Positions 19,866 to 29,115 of a stretch of 64,000 nucleotides of DNA are shown piece after piece. The position numbers were made by a program, and so were the translations under genes. Origin of the DNA: Burkholderiales bacterium (GTDB lineage Bacteria > Pseudomonadota > Gammaproteobacteria > Burkholderiales > Casimicrobiaceae). Position 1 is the first letter of the stretch; every line of letters begins with the position of its first letter. Where the stretch lies: contig JANXNI010000045.1 of NCBI GenBank assembly GCA_025354165.1, positions 93,688 through 157,687 on the forward strand, in the 5' to 3' direction. Below the pieces are notes generated by a model. It was not told the origin of the DNA. It worked only from the letters and a program-made list of their open reading frames with translations, and did no database searches.

Positions 19866-20594
19866 CTACCGTTTCCCGAGATAAGTAGCAATCACCCGTT
19901 CGTCATGCAACAAATCCACTGCCTTGCCTTCGAGGGAGAGTTCACCGGTTTCCAGCACGTAGCCGTAATCGGCCGTTTGTAGCGCGGCGCGCGCGTTTTG
20001 CTCGATCAGCAGCACCGACAAACCGGTCTCCCCCAGCTTGGTGATCGTCAGGAGGATGTCCCGCGTGATGAGTGGAGCGAGACCAAGGCTCGGCTCGTCC
20101 AGCAGCAACAATTTCGGTTTACCCATGAGCGCGCGGCCCACCGCGAGCATCTGCCGCTCCCCGCCCGAGAGCGTGCCCGCCAGCTGCGGCTGGCGCTCTT
20201 TCATGCGTGGAAACAGCGCGAATACCTCCTCCAGCGTGTTCGCCAGTGCGGCGCGGGATTCGCCTGCGCGGCGACGTGCGAAACCACCGAGTTCGAGGTT
20301 TTCCAGCACTGTCATTTCGGCGAACAGCTCGCGCTTTTCAGGCACCAGTGACATACCCATACGCACCAGCGCTTCGGTGTCTTTGCCGTCGATTCGATCA
20401 CCGGCAAAACGAATCGCCCCGTGCGAAGGGAGCAAGCCCATGATCGCGCCAAGCAACGTGGTTTTGCCTGCACCGTTTGGTCCGATCACGGTCGCGATTT
20501 TTCCGGCAGGTACCGACAGCGACACGCCGCGCACGGCTTCGACTTGACCATAGGCCACGTGAAGATCGGAGACTTCAAGCAATGCGTCGCTCAC
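19866..20594 (-). CDS. livF: Branched-chain-type ABC transporter ATPase LivF
   Basis: The 242-residue ATPase has Walker A GPNGAGKTT at about 38-46, the signature LSGGERQMLAVGRAL, and Walker B LLLLDEPSLG. It is one of two nucleotide-binding subunits of a LivKHMGF-type importer for amino acids or carboxylic acids. The GTG at 20594 is chosen because it gives the standard N-terminus, has GGGAG upstream and lies one base after the stop of the preceding gene (TGAGGTG). It is the last gene of the operon. Confidence 0.93.
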   Translation of the reverse strand: MSDALLEVSDLHVAYGQVEAVRGVSLSVPAGKIATVIGPNGAGKTTLLGAIMGLLPSHGAIRFAGDRIDGKDTEALVRMGMSLVPEKRELFAEMTVLENLELGGFARRRAGESRAALANTLEEVFALFPRMKERQPQLAGTLSGGERQMLAVGRALMGKPKLLLLDEPSLGLAPLITRDILLTITKLGETGLSVLLIEQNARAALQTADYGYVLETGELSLEGKAVDLLHDERVIATYLGKR

Positions 20595-20595
20595 C

Positions 20596-22347
20596 TCATG
20601 CTCCCAGATACGCTTCGCGAACCGCCGGGTCGGCCTGCACCGCCTCCGGCAAGCCCTGAGCAAGCTTCTGGCCAAAATTAAGTACGACCAGCCGATCCAC
20701 GAGGCCCATCACAAAATCCATGTCGTGTTCGACCAGCAGCACCGTCATGCCCTCATCTTTCAGCCCGCGAATGAGTTTTGCCAACTGTTCTTTCTCGGCA
20801 AAGCGCAAACCGGCCGCAGGTTCGTCGAGCAACAACAAAATTGGGTCAGACGCCAGCGCACGCGCAATTTCCACAATGCGCTGCTTGCCCAGCGGGAGAC
20901 TGCTCGCAGCGTCGTGCGCGTGCGCGGCAAGTCCGACGCGCTCTAGCTGACGCATAGCCTCAGCAAGGGCCGCGGCTTCGTCTTCGCGATTGAACTTGAG
21001 CGCAGAAGCAAGAATGCCCTTAGTGCCGCGCAGATACGCTCCCAGCGCGACGTTTTCGACGACCGTCATTGTCGCTACGAGTTTGACGTGCTGAAACGTG
21101 CGTGCGAGACCGAGCTTTGAAATCGTACTGGCCGTCTGGCCGATCAACTCCTGCCCCATAAATTTGATCGAACCGGAGGTGGCATCTAGCGCACCGGAGA
21201 TCAGGTTGAAACAGGTGCTCTTGCCAGCACCATTGGGGCCGATCAGACCGACGACTTCACGCGCATTGACGTTGAACGAAACGTCATTGACCGCAACCAA
21301 GCCGCCAAATGTTTTTCGTGCGGTGTTCACGTCGAGCACGGGCGAATCGGCGACCGGCATGGTGCGATGCTGCAGGCGATCCGCCGCAGCCGGTAGCGCC
21401 CGTTTTGCTTGCGGCACAAAGTGCTGCAAGTACGGCAACAAGCCATCTCGCGCGTATTGCAGCATTACCACCAGCAGAATGCCAAACACGATGATCTCGA
21501 ACTGACCCGCCTCACCGATGATTTGGGGCAACAAATCCTGAAGCCATGTTTTGAGCAGTGTGATCAAAGTTGCGCCGAGCACTGCGCCCCAAACGCTCGT
21601 CGCGCCGCCGACTACCGCCATAAACAAATATTCGATACCCTGATTGATGCCAAACGGCGTCGGATTGACGAAGCGCTGCAAGTGCGCGTACAGCCATCCG
21701 GAAATGCAGGCGAGCAGCGCAGCAATGACAAACACCGCCGTTTTCATGCGACCGGGATGGACACCGAACGCCTCGATCATCGTGCTTCCTTGCTTCAAGG
21801 CACGGATCGCGCGGCCTGGTCGCGAATCAAGCAGGTTGGCGACGCACCACAGCGCCGCAAGCACGACCAGCCAGATGAAATAGTAGAAGTGAGATTCCTT
21901 CAGCAATTCGAAGCCGAAAATCGAGACGGGTGGCACGCCGGTCAGGCCGGTAAATCCGCCAAAACTCTCGATGGTTCCCATCAGGAAAAAAAGCGAAATG
22001 CCCCACGCGATGGTTGCCAGCGGCAGGTAATGACCGCCCATGGACAACGTAATGATGCCAAGCACATAGCCAATCACCAGCGTGATGCCAAGCGCAATCG
22101 GCAACGTGATCCACGGCGAAAAACCATACTGCGTCGTCAGCACCGCCGTGGTGTAAGCCCCGAGGCCGACGAAGGCGGCTTGCCCGAAACTGGTTTGTCC
22201 GGCAACGCCGGTCAGCAACACGAGGCCCAGCGCAACGAGGCTGTAGAGGCCGATGTAATTGAGCAGGGTGACGTAGAACGGGGGGGCGATCTGCGGCGCA
22301 ATTCCGATGACAGCAACGACGATTGCGACGAGGATGCGCGGGTTCAC
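20596..22347 (-). CDS. livMG: Fused ABC permease-ATPase (LivM-LivG)
   Basis: The 583-residue protein fuses two normally separate subunits. Residues 1 to about 310 are the LivM permease with eight or more membrane helices ([20 protein letters not shown] is the family signature). After a linker ([15 protein letters not shown]) the LivG ATPase begins near residue 335, with Walker [24 protein letters not shown] in place of the usual LSGG signature, and [11 protein letters not shown]. The GTG start at 22347 follows the livH stop by one base. Such fusions occur in betaproteobacterial aromatic and amino-acid importers. Confidence 0.93.
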   Translation of the reverse strand: MNPRILVAIVVAVIGIAPQIAPPFYVTLLNYIGLYSLVALGLVLLTGVAGQTSFGQAAFVGLGAYTTAVLTTQYGFSPWITLPIALGITLVIGYVLGIITLSMGGHYLPLATIAWGISLFFLMGTIESFGGFTGLTGVPPVSIFGFELLKESHFYYFIWLVVLAALWCVANLLDSRPGRAIRALKQGSTMIEAFGVHPGRMKTAVFVIAALLACISGWLYAHLQRFVNPTPFGINQGIEYLFMAVVGGATSVWGAVLGATLITLLKTWLQDLLPQIIGEAGQFEIIVFGILLVVMLQYARDGLLPYLQHFVPQAKRALPAAADRLQHRTMPVADSPVLDVNTARKTFGGLVAVNDVSFNVNAREVVGLIGPNGAGKSTCFNLISGALDATSGSIKFMGQELIGQTASTISKLGLARTFQHVKLVATMTVVENVALGAYLRGTKGILASALKFNREDEAAALAEAMRQLERVGLAAHAHDAASSLPLGKQRIVEIARALASDPILLLLDEPAAGLRFAEKEQLAKLIRGLKDEGMTVLLVEHDMDFVMGLVDRLVVLNFGQKLAQGLPEAVQADPAVREAYLGA

Positions 22348-22348
22348 G

Positions 22349-23377
22349 TCACTCTTCCTCGTGATGCGTTGTCGTGAACGACCGCCACAGCAGCACGGGA
22401 AGGATCAGCGTGAACACGATCACTTCTTTGTACGCACTGGCCCAGAATGAAGAGAAAGCCTCGACCAGCCCGACAAAAATAGCGCCGCCCGCAGCAATCG
22501 GATAGCTTGCAAGGCCGCCGACAATCGCGCCCACGAAGCCCTTGAGCCCGATCAAAAATCCCGAGTCGTAATAGACCGTAGTGATCGGCCCAATCAACAA
22601 ACCAGACAACGCGCCAATGGCCGCAGCAAGGGTGACGCTCAAGCTTCCAGCAAAATTGGGGCTGATGCCTACGAGCCTTGCGCCTGTTCGATTGGCGGCG
22701 GTCGCACGCAGCGCCTTGCCGAACAACGTGTACTTGAAAAACAGCGCCATCGCGACGACGAGGCCGACGGTAAAGGCATAGACGAGCAGGCTTTGCCCGG
22801 ACACATTCATGCTGCCGAGCGCGAAAGTTGATCCAGTGAACGCAGATGTGCGCGCACCTTCGGCACCAAAGAACAAAAGCCCCAGTCCGGTCAACACAAA
22901 ATGCACGGCAACGGAGACGATCAAGAGTGTCAGCACTGGCGCTGTAGCAACCGGCTGGTAGGCGAGTCGATAGATCGCGGGCCCCATCGAGGTGACCGCA
23001 ATCACGGTGGCCGCAACCTGCAACGCAAAGCCCGCCTGCATGGCAAACACCGCCCAGACAATCGCCGCAGCGATCACACAAGGCAGCGCCGACGCCGCCA
23101 TCGCTCGTAGCATTCGCCCGGGCTCTTTGCGGTAGGCAACGATCTCGGCAAGCAGCACCGTAGCCGCTAAAGCGATCAACAACCAAACCGTGCCCGGCAA
23201 CTTGTTCTGCTCGAACGACGCCAGCGTGAGCACAGTGAACGCAACGAACTCGCCCTGCGGAATGAAGATCACTCGCGTCACCGCGAAGACGAGCACCAGC
23301 GCCAACGCCAGCAGGCAATAAATCGCGCCGTTGGTCAGGCCGTCCTGAGTCAGCAGCGCGGCGATTGAAAAGTCCAT
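22349..23377 (-). CDS. livH: Branched-chain-type ABC transporter permease LivH
   Basis: The 342-residue inner-membrane subunit has about eight to ten helices. It shows the LivH features [21 protein letters not shown] near the N-terminus, [15 protein letters not shown] (the loop that contacts the ATPase) and [17 protein letters not shown] near the C-terminus. It forms the translocation path with the LivM part of the fusion protein. It is separated from livK by 71 bases containing a stable hairpin. Confidence 0.93.
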   Translation of the reverse strand: MDFSIAALLTQDGLTNGAIYCLLALALVLVFAVTRVIFIPQGEFVAFTVLTLASFEQNKLPGTVWLLIALAATVLLAEIVAYRKEPGRMLRAMAASALPCVIAAAIVWAVFAMQAGFALQVAATVIAVTSMGPAIYRLAYQPVATAPVLTLLIVSVAVHFVLTGLGLLFFGAEGARTSAFTGSTFALGSMNVSGQSLLVYAFTVGLVVAMALFFKYTLFGKALRATAANRTGARLVGISPNFAGSLSVTLAAAIGALSGLLIGPITTVYYDSGFLIGLKGFVGAIVGGLASYPIAAGGAIFVGLVEAFSSFWASAYKEVIVFTLILPVLLWRSFTTTHHEEE

Positions 23378-23406
23378 GGCGCCTTCTTTCAGCGTCGCTT
23401 GATTCG

Positions 23407-23427
23407 CCTCGCTCCCGGGGAGCGAGG
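23407..23427. terminator. Intercistronic hairpin between livK and livH
   Basis: CCTCGCTCC and GGAGCGAGG form a perfect 9-bp stem around a 3-base loop. There is no T-run, so it is probably an mRNA stabiliser or attenuator that keeps binding-protein message above permease message, as in many binding-protein operons. It could also be a REP-like unit. Confidence 0.55.
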
Positions 23428-23448
23428 TCCTACGTGCCTACTGGGTGC

Positions 23449-24591
23449 CTATTTCGCGCCCGCCAAAGCCCATTTGCCGTCTTTGATCATGAACATGGCG
23501 CGGCCACGGTTATCGAGGCCGTTGTGATCCAGTGCGGACATATTGAACACGCCATGAACACCGGCAACGTCTTTGGTGTTCTCAAGCGCGTTGCGCAGTG
23601 CAAGGCGGAATTCCTTAGTGCCCGGTTTCGCCGTTTTCAGCGCTTCCGGCACCGCTTTGTTGAGCACAATGTACGAGTCCCAGGCATGGCCGCCGAACGT
23701 GGTGCGCGGGCCGAACTTGGCTTCATATTGCGTGATGTAGTCCTTGGCAACCTTCTTGATCGGATTGCTGTCGGGCAGTTGCTCATACGCGAGCATCGGA
23801 CCTGCGGGCAAGAACGAGCCATTGCCATCTTTGCCGACGACGCGCAGGAAGTCAGAGTTGCCGACGCCGTGCGTTTGATAGATGCGTCCTTTGTAACCGC
23901 GCGCCACCAGCTCTTTATGCGGCGTAGCAGCGGGAGTGCCCGATCCGACGATCAGAATCGCTTGCGGATTCGCAGCCATGAGCTTCAACACCTGCCCCGT
24001 AGTGCTGGCATCGGTACGACTGAAGCGCTCAATCGTGTCCATCTTGATACCTGCGGTGGCTGCCGAGCGCTTCATCTCAACGAGCCAGCCTTCGCCGTAC
24101 GCGTCGTTGTAGCCAATGAAACCCATCGTCGTGATGCCCGCCGCTTTAGCGTGCACCGCCACCGCGTCAGCCATCAATGAGTCGTGCTGCGAAACCTTGA
24201 ACACCCATCGCGTTTTCGGGTTGGCCGGGTCAACAATACGTGCGGAACCGCCGAGCGAAATATTTGGCGTTTCGCCTTCGGCGACCACATCGATCATCGC
24301 CATCGCGTTAGGCGTGGTGGTCGAGCCGATGATGACGTCAACCTTGTCCTCAGTAATCAGTTTTTTGGTGTTGGTGACAGCCTTCGTCGTGTCAGAGGCG
24401 TCGTCAAGCACGATGTAGGTCACGTCGATTCCGCCGATTTTCTTCGGCCAAAGATCGATCGTATTTTTCTCTGGGATGCCGAGCGAGGCGGCGGGCCCGG
24501 TTAGCGAAAGCGTCGCACCTACTTTTAGTTGCGCGTTTGCGGCTGACGCTACAAGGGTTGCTGCGATTGCAGCGCAAAGAATTCGAACCAT
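23449..24591 (-). CDS. livK: Periplasmic substrate-binding protein LivK-type
   Basis: The 380-residue protein is the binding component of the ABC importer. It has a signal peptide MVRILCAAIAATLVASAANA, then LKVGATLSLTGPAASLGIPEKN, the standard start of the family. Later DVIIGSTTTPNAMAMIDV and GFIGYNDAYGEGW line the ligand cleft. A strong ribosome site (AAAGGAGG, spacing 6) selects the ATG at 24591. The ligand is unknown; the aromatic-CoA operon close by suggests an aromatic acid, but branched-chain amino acids are equally possible. Confidence 0.93.
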   Translation of the reverse strand: MVRILCAAIAATLVASAANAQLKVGATLSLTGPAASLGIPEKNTIDLWPKKIGGIDVTYIVLDDASDTTKAVTNTKKLITEDKVDVIIGSTTTPNAMAMIDVVAEGETPNISLGGSARIVDPANPKTRWVFKVSQHDSLMADAVAVHAKAAGITTMGFIGYNDAYGEGWLVEMKRSAATAGIKMDTIERFSRTDASTTGQVLKLMAANPQAILIVGSGTPAATPHKELVARGYKGRIYQTHGVGNSDFLRVVGKDGNGSFLPAGPMLAYEQLPDSNPIKKVAKDYITQYEAKFGPRTTFGGHAWDSYIVLNKAVPEALKTAKPGTKEFRLALRNALENTKDVAGVHGVFNMSALDHNGLDNRGRAMFMIKDGKWALAGAK

Positions 24592-24745
24592 AAAAACCTC
24601 CTTTGACATTCCGGAATCAATAACTTAATTATTAGTTATCGCTTATAAGCAATTATCCAACAGCCCGAGCTGTTTGACAACACAGTATCGTCGAAAAAAG
24701 CTACTGGACAGTCGCAATCGCACAAGTGTAAACCCCCAAAATTGA

Positions 24746-24769
24746 AAAACCGACCAAGCGGTCGGTTTT
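24746..24769. terminator. Rho-independent terminator downstream of mscL
   Basis: AAAACCGACC, loop AAGC, GGTCGGTTTT: a perfect 10-bp stem. On the minus strand it is followed by TTTTTCAATTTT, which fits termination of mscL. The A-rich left flank could also let it work in the other direction. Confidence 0.85.
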
Positions 24770-24791
24770 CGTGAATCAAGCGTACGTGACG

Positions 24792-25211
24792 CTATTTCTT
24801 GAGGTTATCGCGAATTTCACGCAGCAACAGCACGTCTTCCGGCGTCGCGGCGGGGGCCGGAGCAGGTTCCGCTTTTTTCATCTTGTTCATTGCTTTAACC
24901 ATCATAAAAATGATCCAAGCCAAAATGAGGAAGTTAATCAGGATCGTAATGAAATTGCCATAGGCGAACGTAGCAATACCGGCCTTCTTGAGATCCGCAA
25001 GCGTGGTGAGCTTGTTCGGGTTGTCGCCCAACACAATCAGCATGTTGGAGAAATCAAAGCCTCCAAATAGCTTGCCAACAATCGGCATGATCAGGTCGCC
25101 CACAATCGAATCGACGATCTTGCCGAACGCGCCGCCAATGATGACGCCGACCGCTAAATCCATCACGTTGCCTTTGAGTGCAAAGGTCTTGAATTCATCC
25201 ATCATCGACAT
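24792..25211 (-). CDS. mscL: Large-conductance mechanosensitive channel MscL
   Basis: The 139-residue inner-membrane channel opens under osmotic downshock. The signature [20 protein letters not shown] at residues 7-26 includes the first helix, and the second helix is [20 protein letters not shown]. The C-terminal cytoplasmic helix ends [12 protein letters not shown] after an Ala/Pro-rich linker. The ribosome site AAGGAG precedes the ATG. Length is typical. A terminator follows at 24746. Confidence 0.97.
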   Translation of the reverse strand: MSMMDEFKTFALKGNVMDLAVGVIIGGAFGKIVDSIVGDLIMPIVGKLFGGFDFSNMLIVLGDNPNKLTTLADLKKAGIATFAYGNFITILINFLILAWIIFMMVKAMNKMKKAEPAPAPAATPEDVLLLREIRDNLKK

Positions 25212-25249
25212 GATTTATTTTCTCCTTGAACGATTTGAAATGACGGCAG

Positions 25250-25654
<405 letters not shown>

Positions 25655-25708
25655 TTATGTCGCGAAAGTTGTGCGCGCGATGTGTATTCGAGAATTTACG
25701 GACGAATC

Positions 25709-26107
25709 CTAGTTTGAGTCAGGCACCACCGCAGTCACTTCAATTTCAACTTTGGCCCGCGTCTCCACAAGCCGCGAAACCTCAACGCAACTCATCGTCG
25801 GGAAGTTGCGTCCGATCACTTCGCGATACACCGCGCCCAGCTCCTTTAGTCGTGCCACGTATTCGTCACGATCCACGATGTACCAGGTCATGCGCACCAT
25901 ATGTTCGGGACCGGCATTCGCTTCCCGCAGCACGGCGACGATATTTATCAGGGCTTGACGCGTTTGCGCAATGAAATCATCGGTCTCGAACGCTCGCTGC
26001 CCATTCCAGCCGATTTGTCCGCCGACGAAAACCATCGTGCCGCGCGCCGCGATGCCGTTGGCGTAGCCTTTTGGCGATAGCCATTCGGGGGGGTGAAGCA
26101 ATTTCAT
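25709..26107 (-). CDS. RidA/YjgF-family protein lacking the catalytic arginine
   Basis: The 132-residue protein has the RidA fold signature (GYANGIAARGTMVFVGGQIGW, later SCVEVSRLVETRAKVEIEVTAV). RidA enzymes hydrolyse reactive enamines and imines. The arginine normally found just before SCV (as in RSCVQVARL) is replaced by Met (FPTMSCVEV), so classic imine deaminase activity is doubtful. It is the last gene of the aromatic-CoA operon, overlapping the ligase stop by four bases. There it could act on the amino-oxo-cyclohexene intermediate of 2-aminobenzoyl-CoA breakdown. That role is inferred from context. Confidence 0.85.
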   Translation of the reverse strand: MKLLHPPEWLSPKGYANGIAARGTMVFVGGQIGWNGQRAFETDDFIAQTRQALINIVAVLREANAGPEHMVRMTWYIVDRDEYVARLKELGAVYREVIGRNFPTMSCVEVSRLVETRAKVEIEVTAVVPDSN

Positions 26108-27708
26108 TTTTTAGTCTCACTCTGGCGCAGCCGATGTCGCTGCAATTTTCCAGTTTCGGTACGCGGCAGGCTCGCGACGAATTCAATCTGGCGTGGGTAC
26201 TTGTAGGGGGCAAGATTGGATTTCACGAAATCCTGCAGGTTGATGCGTAGCGCGTCATCGGCCACGGCGTCAGCTTTCGCCACGATGAAAGCCTTGACGA
26301 TCATTCCTCGTTCAGCATCTGCCTCACCGATCACCGCGCATTCCGCCACGGCCACATGTTGCGCCAGGCAGTTCTCCACTTCCGGGCCTGCCACGTTGTA
26401 GCCTGCAGTAATGATCATGTCGTCATCACGTGCCTGATAGAAAAAATAGCCATCAGCATCCATCAAGAACGAGTCGCCGGGATAGTTCCAACCGTTCCTG
26501 ACGTAGTTCTTCTGGCGCGTTTCGTCGAGATATTTGCAACCCGTGGGGCCGATGACAGCGAGCTTGCCGACCGTTCCGGGAGGCAATGGATTGCCGATTT
26601 CGTCGACAACCTGCGCCTTGTAGCCTGGGACAACTTTGCCGATAGCGCCGCGCCTCACTTCGCTTTCGGCACTGGAGATGAAGATGTGAAACATCTCGGT
26701 AGCGCCGATGCCGTCCAGTATTTCGATGCCCGTCGCCTGCTTCCATAATTGTCGCGTCGCGTCCGGCAAACCTTCGCCCGCGCTCACGCACGTGCGCAGC
26801 GTCGGCATGGGCGTTTTTTCAGCGAACGCGGCCATGCGCCGATAGAAAGTGGGCGCCGTATAGCAAATCGATGCGCCAACGTGATTGATCGTTTTCACCA
26901 TCAACTCGGGCGTGTAACCTGTGTCCGGAAAATACACACTGGCCCCGGCCCACATCGGGAATACCAGCATGCCGCCCAGGCCGAACGTGAACGCCAGTGG
27001 CGGTGAGCCAACAACGATGTCATCAGGTGTTGCCCGCAATACATGACGCGGCCACGTTTCGCACGCAGCCAAGACATCTCGGTGCGAATGCAACGCCGCC
27101 TTGGGCGCACCAGTGGTGCCGCTGGTGAACGCCATCAGCGCAATGTCGTCGCCGTGGGTTTTTACTGCCAACGACGCGTTGCTTTTACCGTCAGCAGCGC
27201 GCTTGGTGTCGCCAAACGTGACGATACGACTGAGCACCGGACATTGCGTTTGCGCGATTTGCAATTCTTCGGTCAATGCATCGGCACAGAGCGCAAACGA
27301 AACCTGTCCTTTGGCAATCACATCGGTGAGTTCGCGAGCACGCAGCATGGGCATCGTCGCCACCGCAATCAATCCAACCTTGACCACCGCGAGCCACGCT
27401 ACCGCCATGTCGATGCTGTTTCCACCGCGCAGAAGCACCCGGTTTCCCGACATGAGACCGTAGTCCTCGATCAGGGCGCTACCAAGCTGGTTTACGCGAT
27501 TGAGCACCTGAGCATACGTCAGCGATTCGCGCGCATCGCGCAGCAAAATGCGCTCACCGTTACCCTTCGCTACATTGCCATCGAGCAACTCAACCACGGC
27601 GTTCAGCTGCACAGGAAATTGCAATTCCGGTGTCTCAAAAATAAGCTGCGGGAGGTCACTCGCAGCAGGCATGCGGCCATGCACGAATCGATCAGTTTGT
27701 GTGCTCAC
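26104..27708 (-). CDS. Aromatic acid-CoA ligase, 2-aminobenzoate/benzoate type
   Basis: The 534-residue AMP-forming ligase activates an aromatic acid with ATP and CoA. The P-loop AFTSGTTGAPKAALHSH lies near residue 200, SPPLAFTFGLGG follows, and DGIGATEMFHIF is the A5 motif. YPGDSFLMDADGYFFYQARDDD is followed by the catalytic Lys region LPRTETGKLQRHRL at the C-terminus. The order and sequence match benzoate- and 2-aminobenzoate-CoA ligases. The adjacent FAD-monooxygenase/OYE fusion favours 2-aminobenzoate. It overlaps the RidA-like gene by four bases. Confidence 0.9.
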   Translation of the reverse strand: MSTQTDRFVHGRMPAASDLPQLIFETPELQFPVQLNAVVELLDGNVAKGNGERILLRDARESLTYAQVLNRVNQLGSALIEDYGLMSGNRVLLRGGNSIDMAVAWLAVVKVGLIAVATMPMLRARELTDVIAKGQVSFALCADALTEELQIAQTQCPVLSRIVTFGDTKRAADGKSNASLAVKTHGDDIALMAFTSGTTGAPKAALHSHRDVLAACETWPRHVLRATPDDIVVGSPPLAFTFGLGGMLVFPMWAGASVYFPDTGYTPELMVKTINHVGASICYTAPTFYRRMAAFAEKTPMPTLRTCVSAGEGLPDATRQLWKQATGIEILDGIGATEMFHIFISSAESEVRRGAIGKVVPGYKAQVVDEIGNPLPPGTVGKLAVIGPTGCKYLDETRQKNYVRNGWNYPGDSFLMDADGYFFYQARDDDMIITAGYNVAGPEVENCLAQHVAVAECAVIGEADAERGMIVKAFIVAKADAVADDALRINLQDFVKSNLAPYKYPRQIEFVASLPRTETGKLQRHRLRQSETKK

Positions 27709-27787
27709 TTTTCTCCCTTCCGCAACAACAATCAGGGCACTACTGACAATTCATTATTAGCGGTGCCCACCATCCGTTTTATGTTGA

Positions 27788-28642
27788 CTAATTACCCTCA
27801 AACACTGGCTTCTGTTTCGCAGCAAACGCGTGAAACGCGCGATGAAAATCCTGGGTCTGCATGCAGATCGCCTGAGCTTGCGCTTCTGCCTCGATCGCCA
27901 TGTCGATGGTCATCGACCACTCCTGATGCAGCATGGTTTTAGTCATGCCGTGCGCAAAATTGGGGCCCGCGACCAATGACTCAGCGAGTTTGGTCGCGTC
28001 AACAACAAGCGCCTCGGAAGCGTGCAAAGCATTGAAAAATCCCCACGCCAAGCCTTCATGTGCCGTCATCGCTCGCCCGGTGAACAGCAACTCTGCTGCG
28101 CGTCCCTGCCCGATCATGCGCGGCAGCAAGGCGCACGCCCCCATATCAGCGCCCGCCAACCCCACACGCGTGAACAAAAACGCCGTCTTCGCACCGGGCG
28201 TCCCCAGTCTCATGTCACTCGCCAGCGCTATCATCGCGCCGGCGCCAGCACAGATACCGTCTACGGCCGCGATCACCGGTTGTGGACAGTTTTTGATTGC
28301 TTTAACCAGATCACCCGTCATTCGCGTAAACGCAAGCAACTCTGGCATCGACATTTTTGTTAGCGGCCCGATGATCTCGTGAACATCGCCGCCAGAACAG
28401 AAATTCCCGCCTTCACCGCTCAGGATGACCGCCTTGATGTCAGTCGCGTAGACCAGATCGCGAAACAGATTGCGCAGCTCCGCGTACGAATCAAACGTTA
28501 GCGGATTCTTGCGATCCGGACGATTAAGCGTGACATGTGCAATACGTCGCTCGGCTTCTCCTGATGTGGTGAAGCGAAAGTGCGTGGCCGTGTAATTCGC
28601 TAGGGGGCGAAAGCCGTTCGCCATCGGATTGTTTACGTTCAA
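27788..28642 (-). CDS. Enoyl-CoA hydratase/isomerase family protein of the aromatic-CoA operon
   Basis: The 284-residue crotonase-fold protein has the oxyanion-hole segments [16 protein letters not shown] and [22 protein letters not shown]. It should act on the alicyclic CoA ester made by the monooxygenase/reductase, in beta-oxidation-like steps. The start is a TTG at 28642. It overlaps the marR stop (TTGA) and has GGAGG seven bases upstream, whereas the ATG at 28624 has no ribosome site. The usual catalytic Glu positions are not clearly conserved, so hydratase and other crotonase reactions are both possible. Confidence 0.88.
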   Translation of the reverse strand: MNVNNPMANGFRPLANYTATHFRFTTSGEAERRIAHVTLNRPDRKNPLTFDSYAELRNLFRDLVYATDIKAVILSGEGGNFCSGGDVHEIIGPLTKMSMPELLAFTRMTGDLVKAIKNCPQPVIAAVDGICAGAGAMIALASDMRLGTPGAKTAFLFTRVGLAGADMGACALLPRMIGQGRAAELLFTGRAMTAHEGLAWGFFNALHASEALVVDATKLAESLVAGPNFAHGMTKTMLHQEWSMTIDMAIEAEAQAQAICMQTQDFHRAFHAFAAKQKPVFEGN

Positions 28643-29112
28643 AGTACCGCCTCCGCTGCGTTGATATGGTGTTTCACTTTGCCGAGCAGCGCGTGCAGAG
28701 CCTCAACCTCTCGTTCGTTCAGGCCCGCGAGCGACTCTACGATCCAGCCCTCATGAACGCTGGCCATTTCGGCAAACGCTTTTTTTCCGGCAGGCGTCAA
28801 TCGGATCAGCAGTGCACGTCGATCACCTTCGAGCGGCACCCGTTGCACCATGCCTTCCGCCTCCAGCTGATCGGTGATGCCGGTCACATTGCCGCCCGTC
28901 ACCATCATGCGCCGCGACAGCTCGTTCATCTTCAGGCCATCAGGCGCGCGTTCCAGCTGCGCCATCAAATCGAAGCGCGGCAGCGTCGTCTCAAATTGCT
29001 CGCGAAGGCGCGCTCTGACCTGTTGCTCAATGAGCTGCGTACAGGTCAACAGGCGCAGCCACAAACGCAGCGCATCATGGTGGTCTTCACGGGCACGTGC
29101 TTCAAGATCCAT
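28639..29112 (-). CDS. MarR-family transcriptional regulator of the aromatic-CoA operon
   Basis: A 157-residue winged-helix regulator with the MarR pattern: [21 protein letters not shown] and [18 protein letters not shown] (recognition helix), then [26 protein letters not shown] (wing). It is the second gene of the operon, three bases after the monooxygenase gene and overlapping the hydratase gene. MarR relatives in such operons usually repress and are released by aromatic CoA esters. A TTGACATC..GACGTCAA inverted repeat overlapping the operon promoter (31542-31566) is a candidate operator. Confidence 0.93.
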   Translation of the reverse strand: MDLEARAREDHHDALRLWLRLLTCTQLIEQQVRARLREQFETTLPRFDLMAQLERAPDGLKMNELSRRMMVTGGNVTGITDQLEAEGMVQRVPLEGDRRALLIRLTPAGKKAFAEMASVHEGWIVESLAGLNEREVEALHALLGKVKHHINAAEAVL

Positions 29113-29115
29113 CGT

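Noticed and set aside
22344..23318. Long open frame of 324 codons overlapping livH in another minus-strand frame
   Set aside because: Composition is typical of a shadow frame (Arg, Cys, Gly rich) and the livH frame has clear family motifs.
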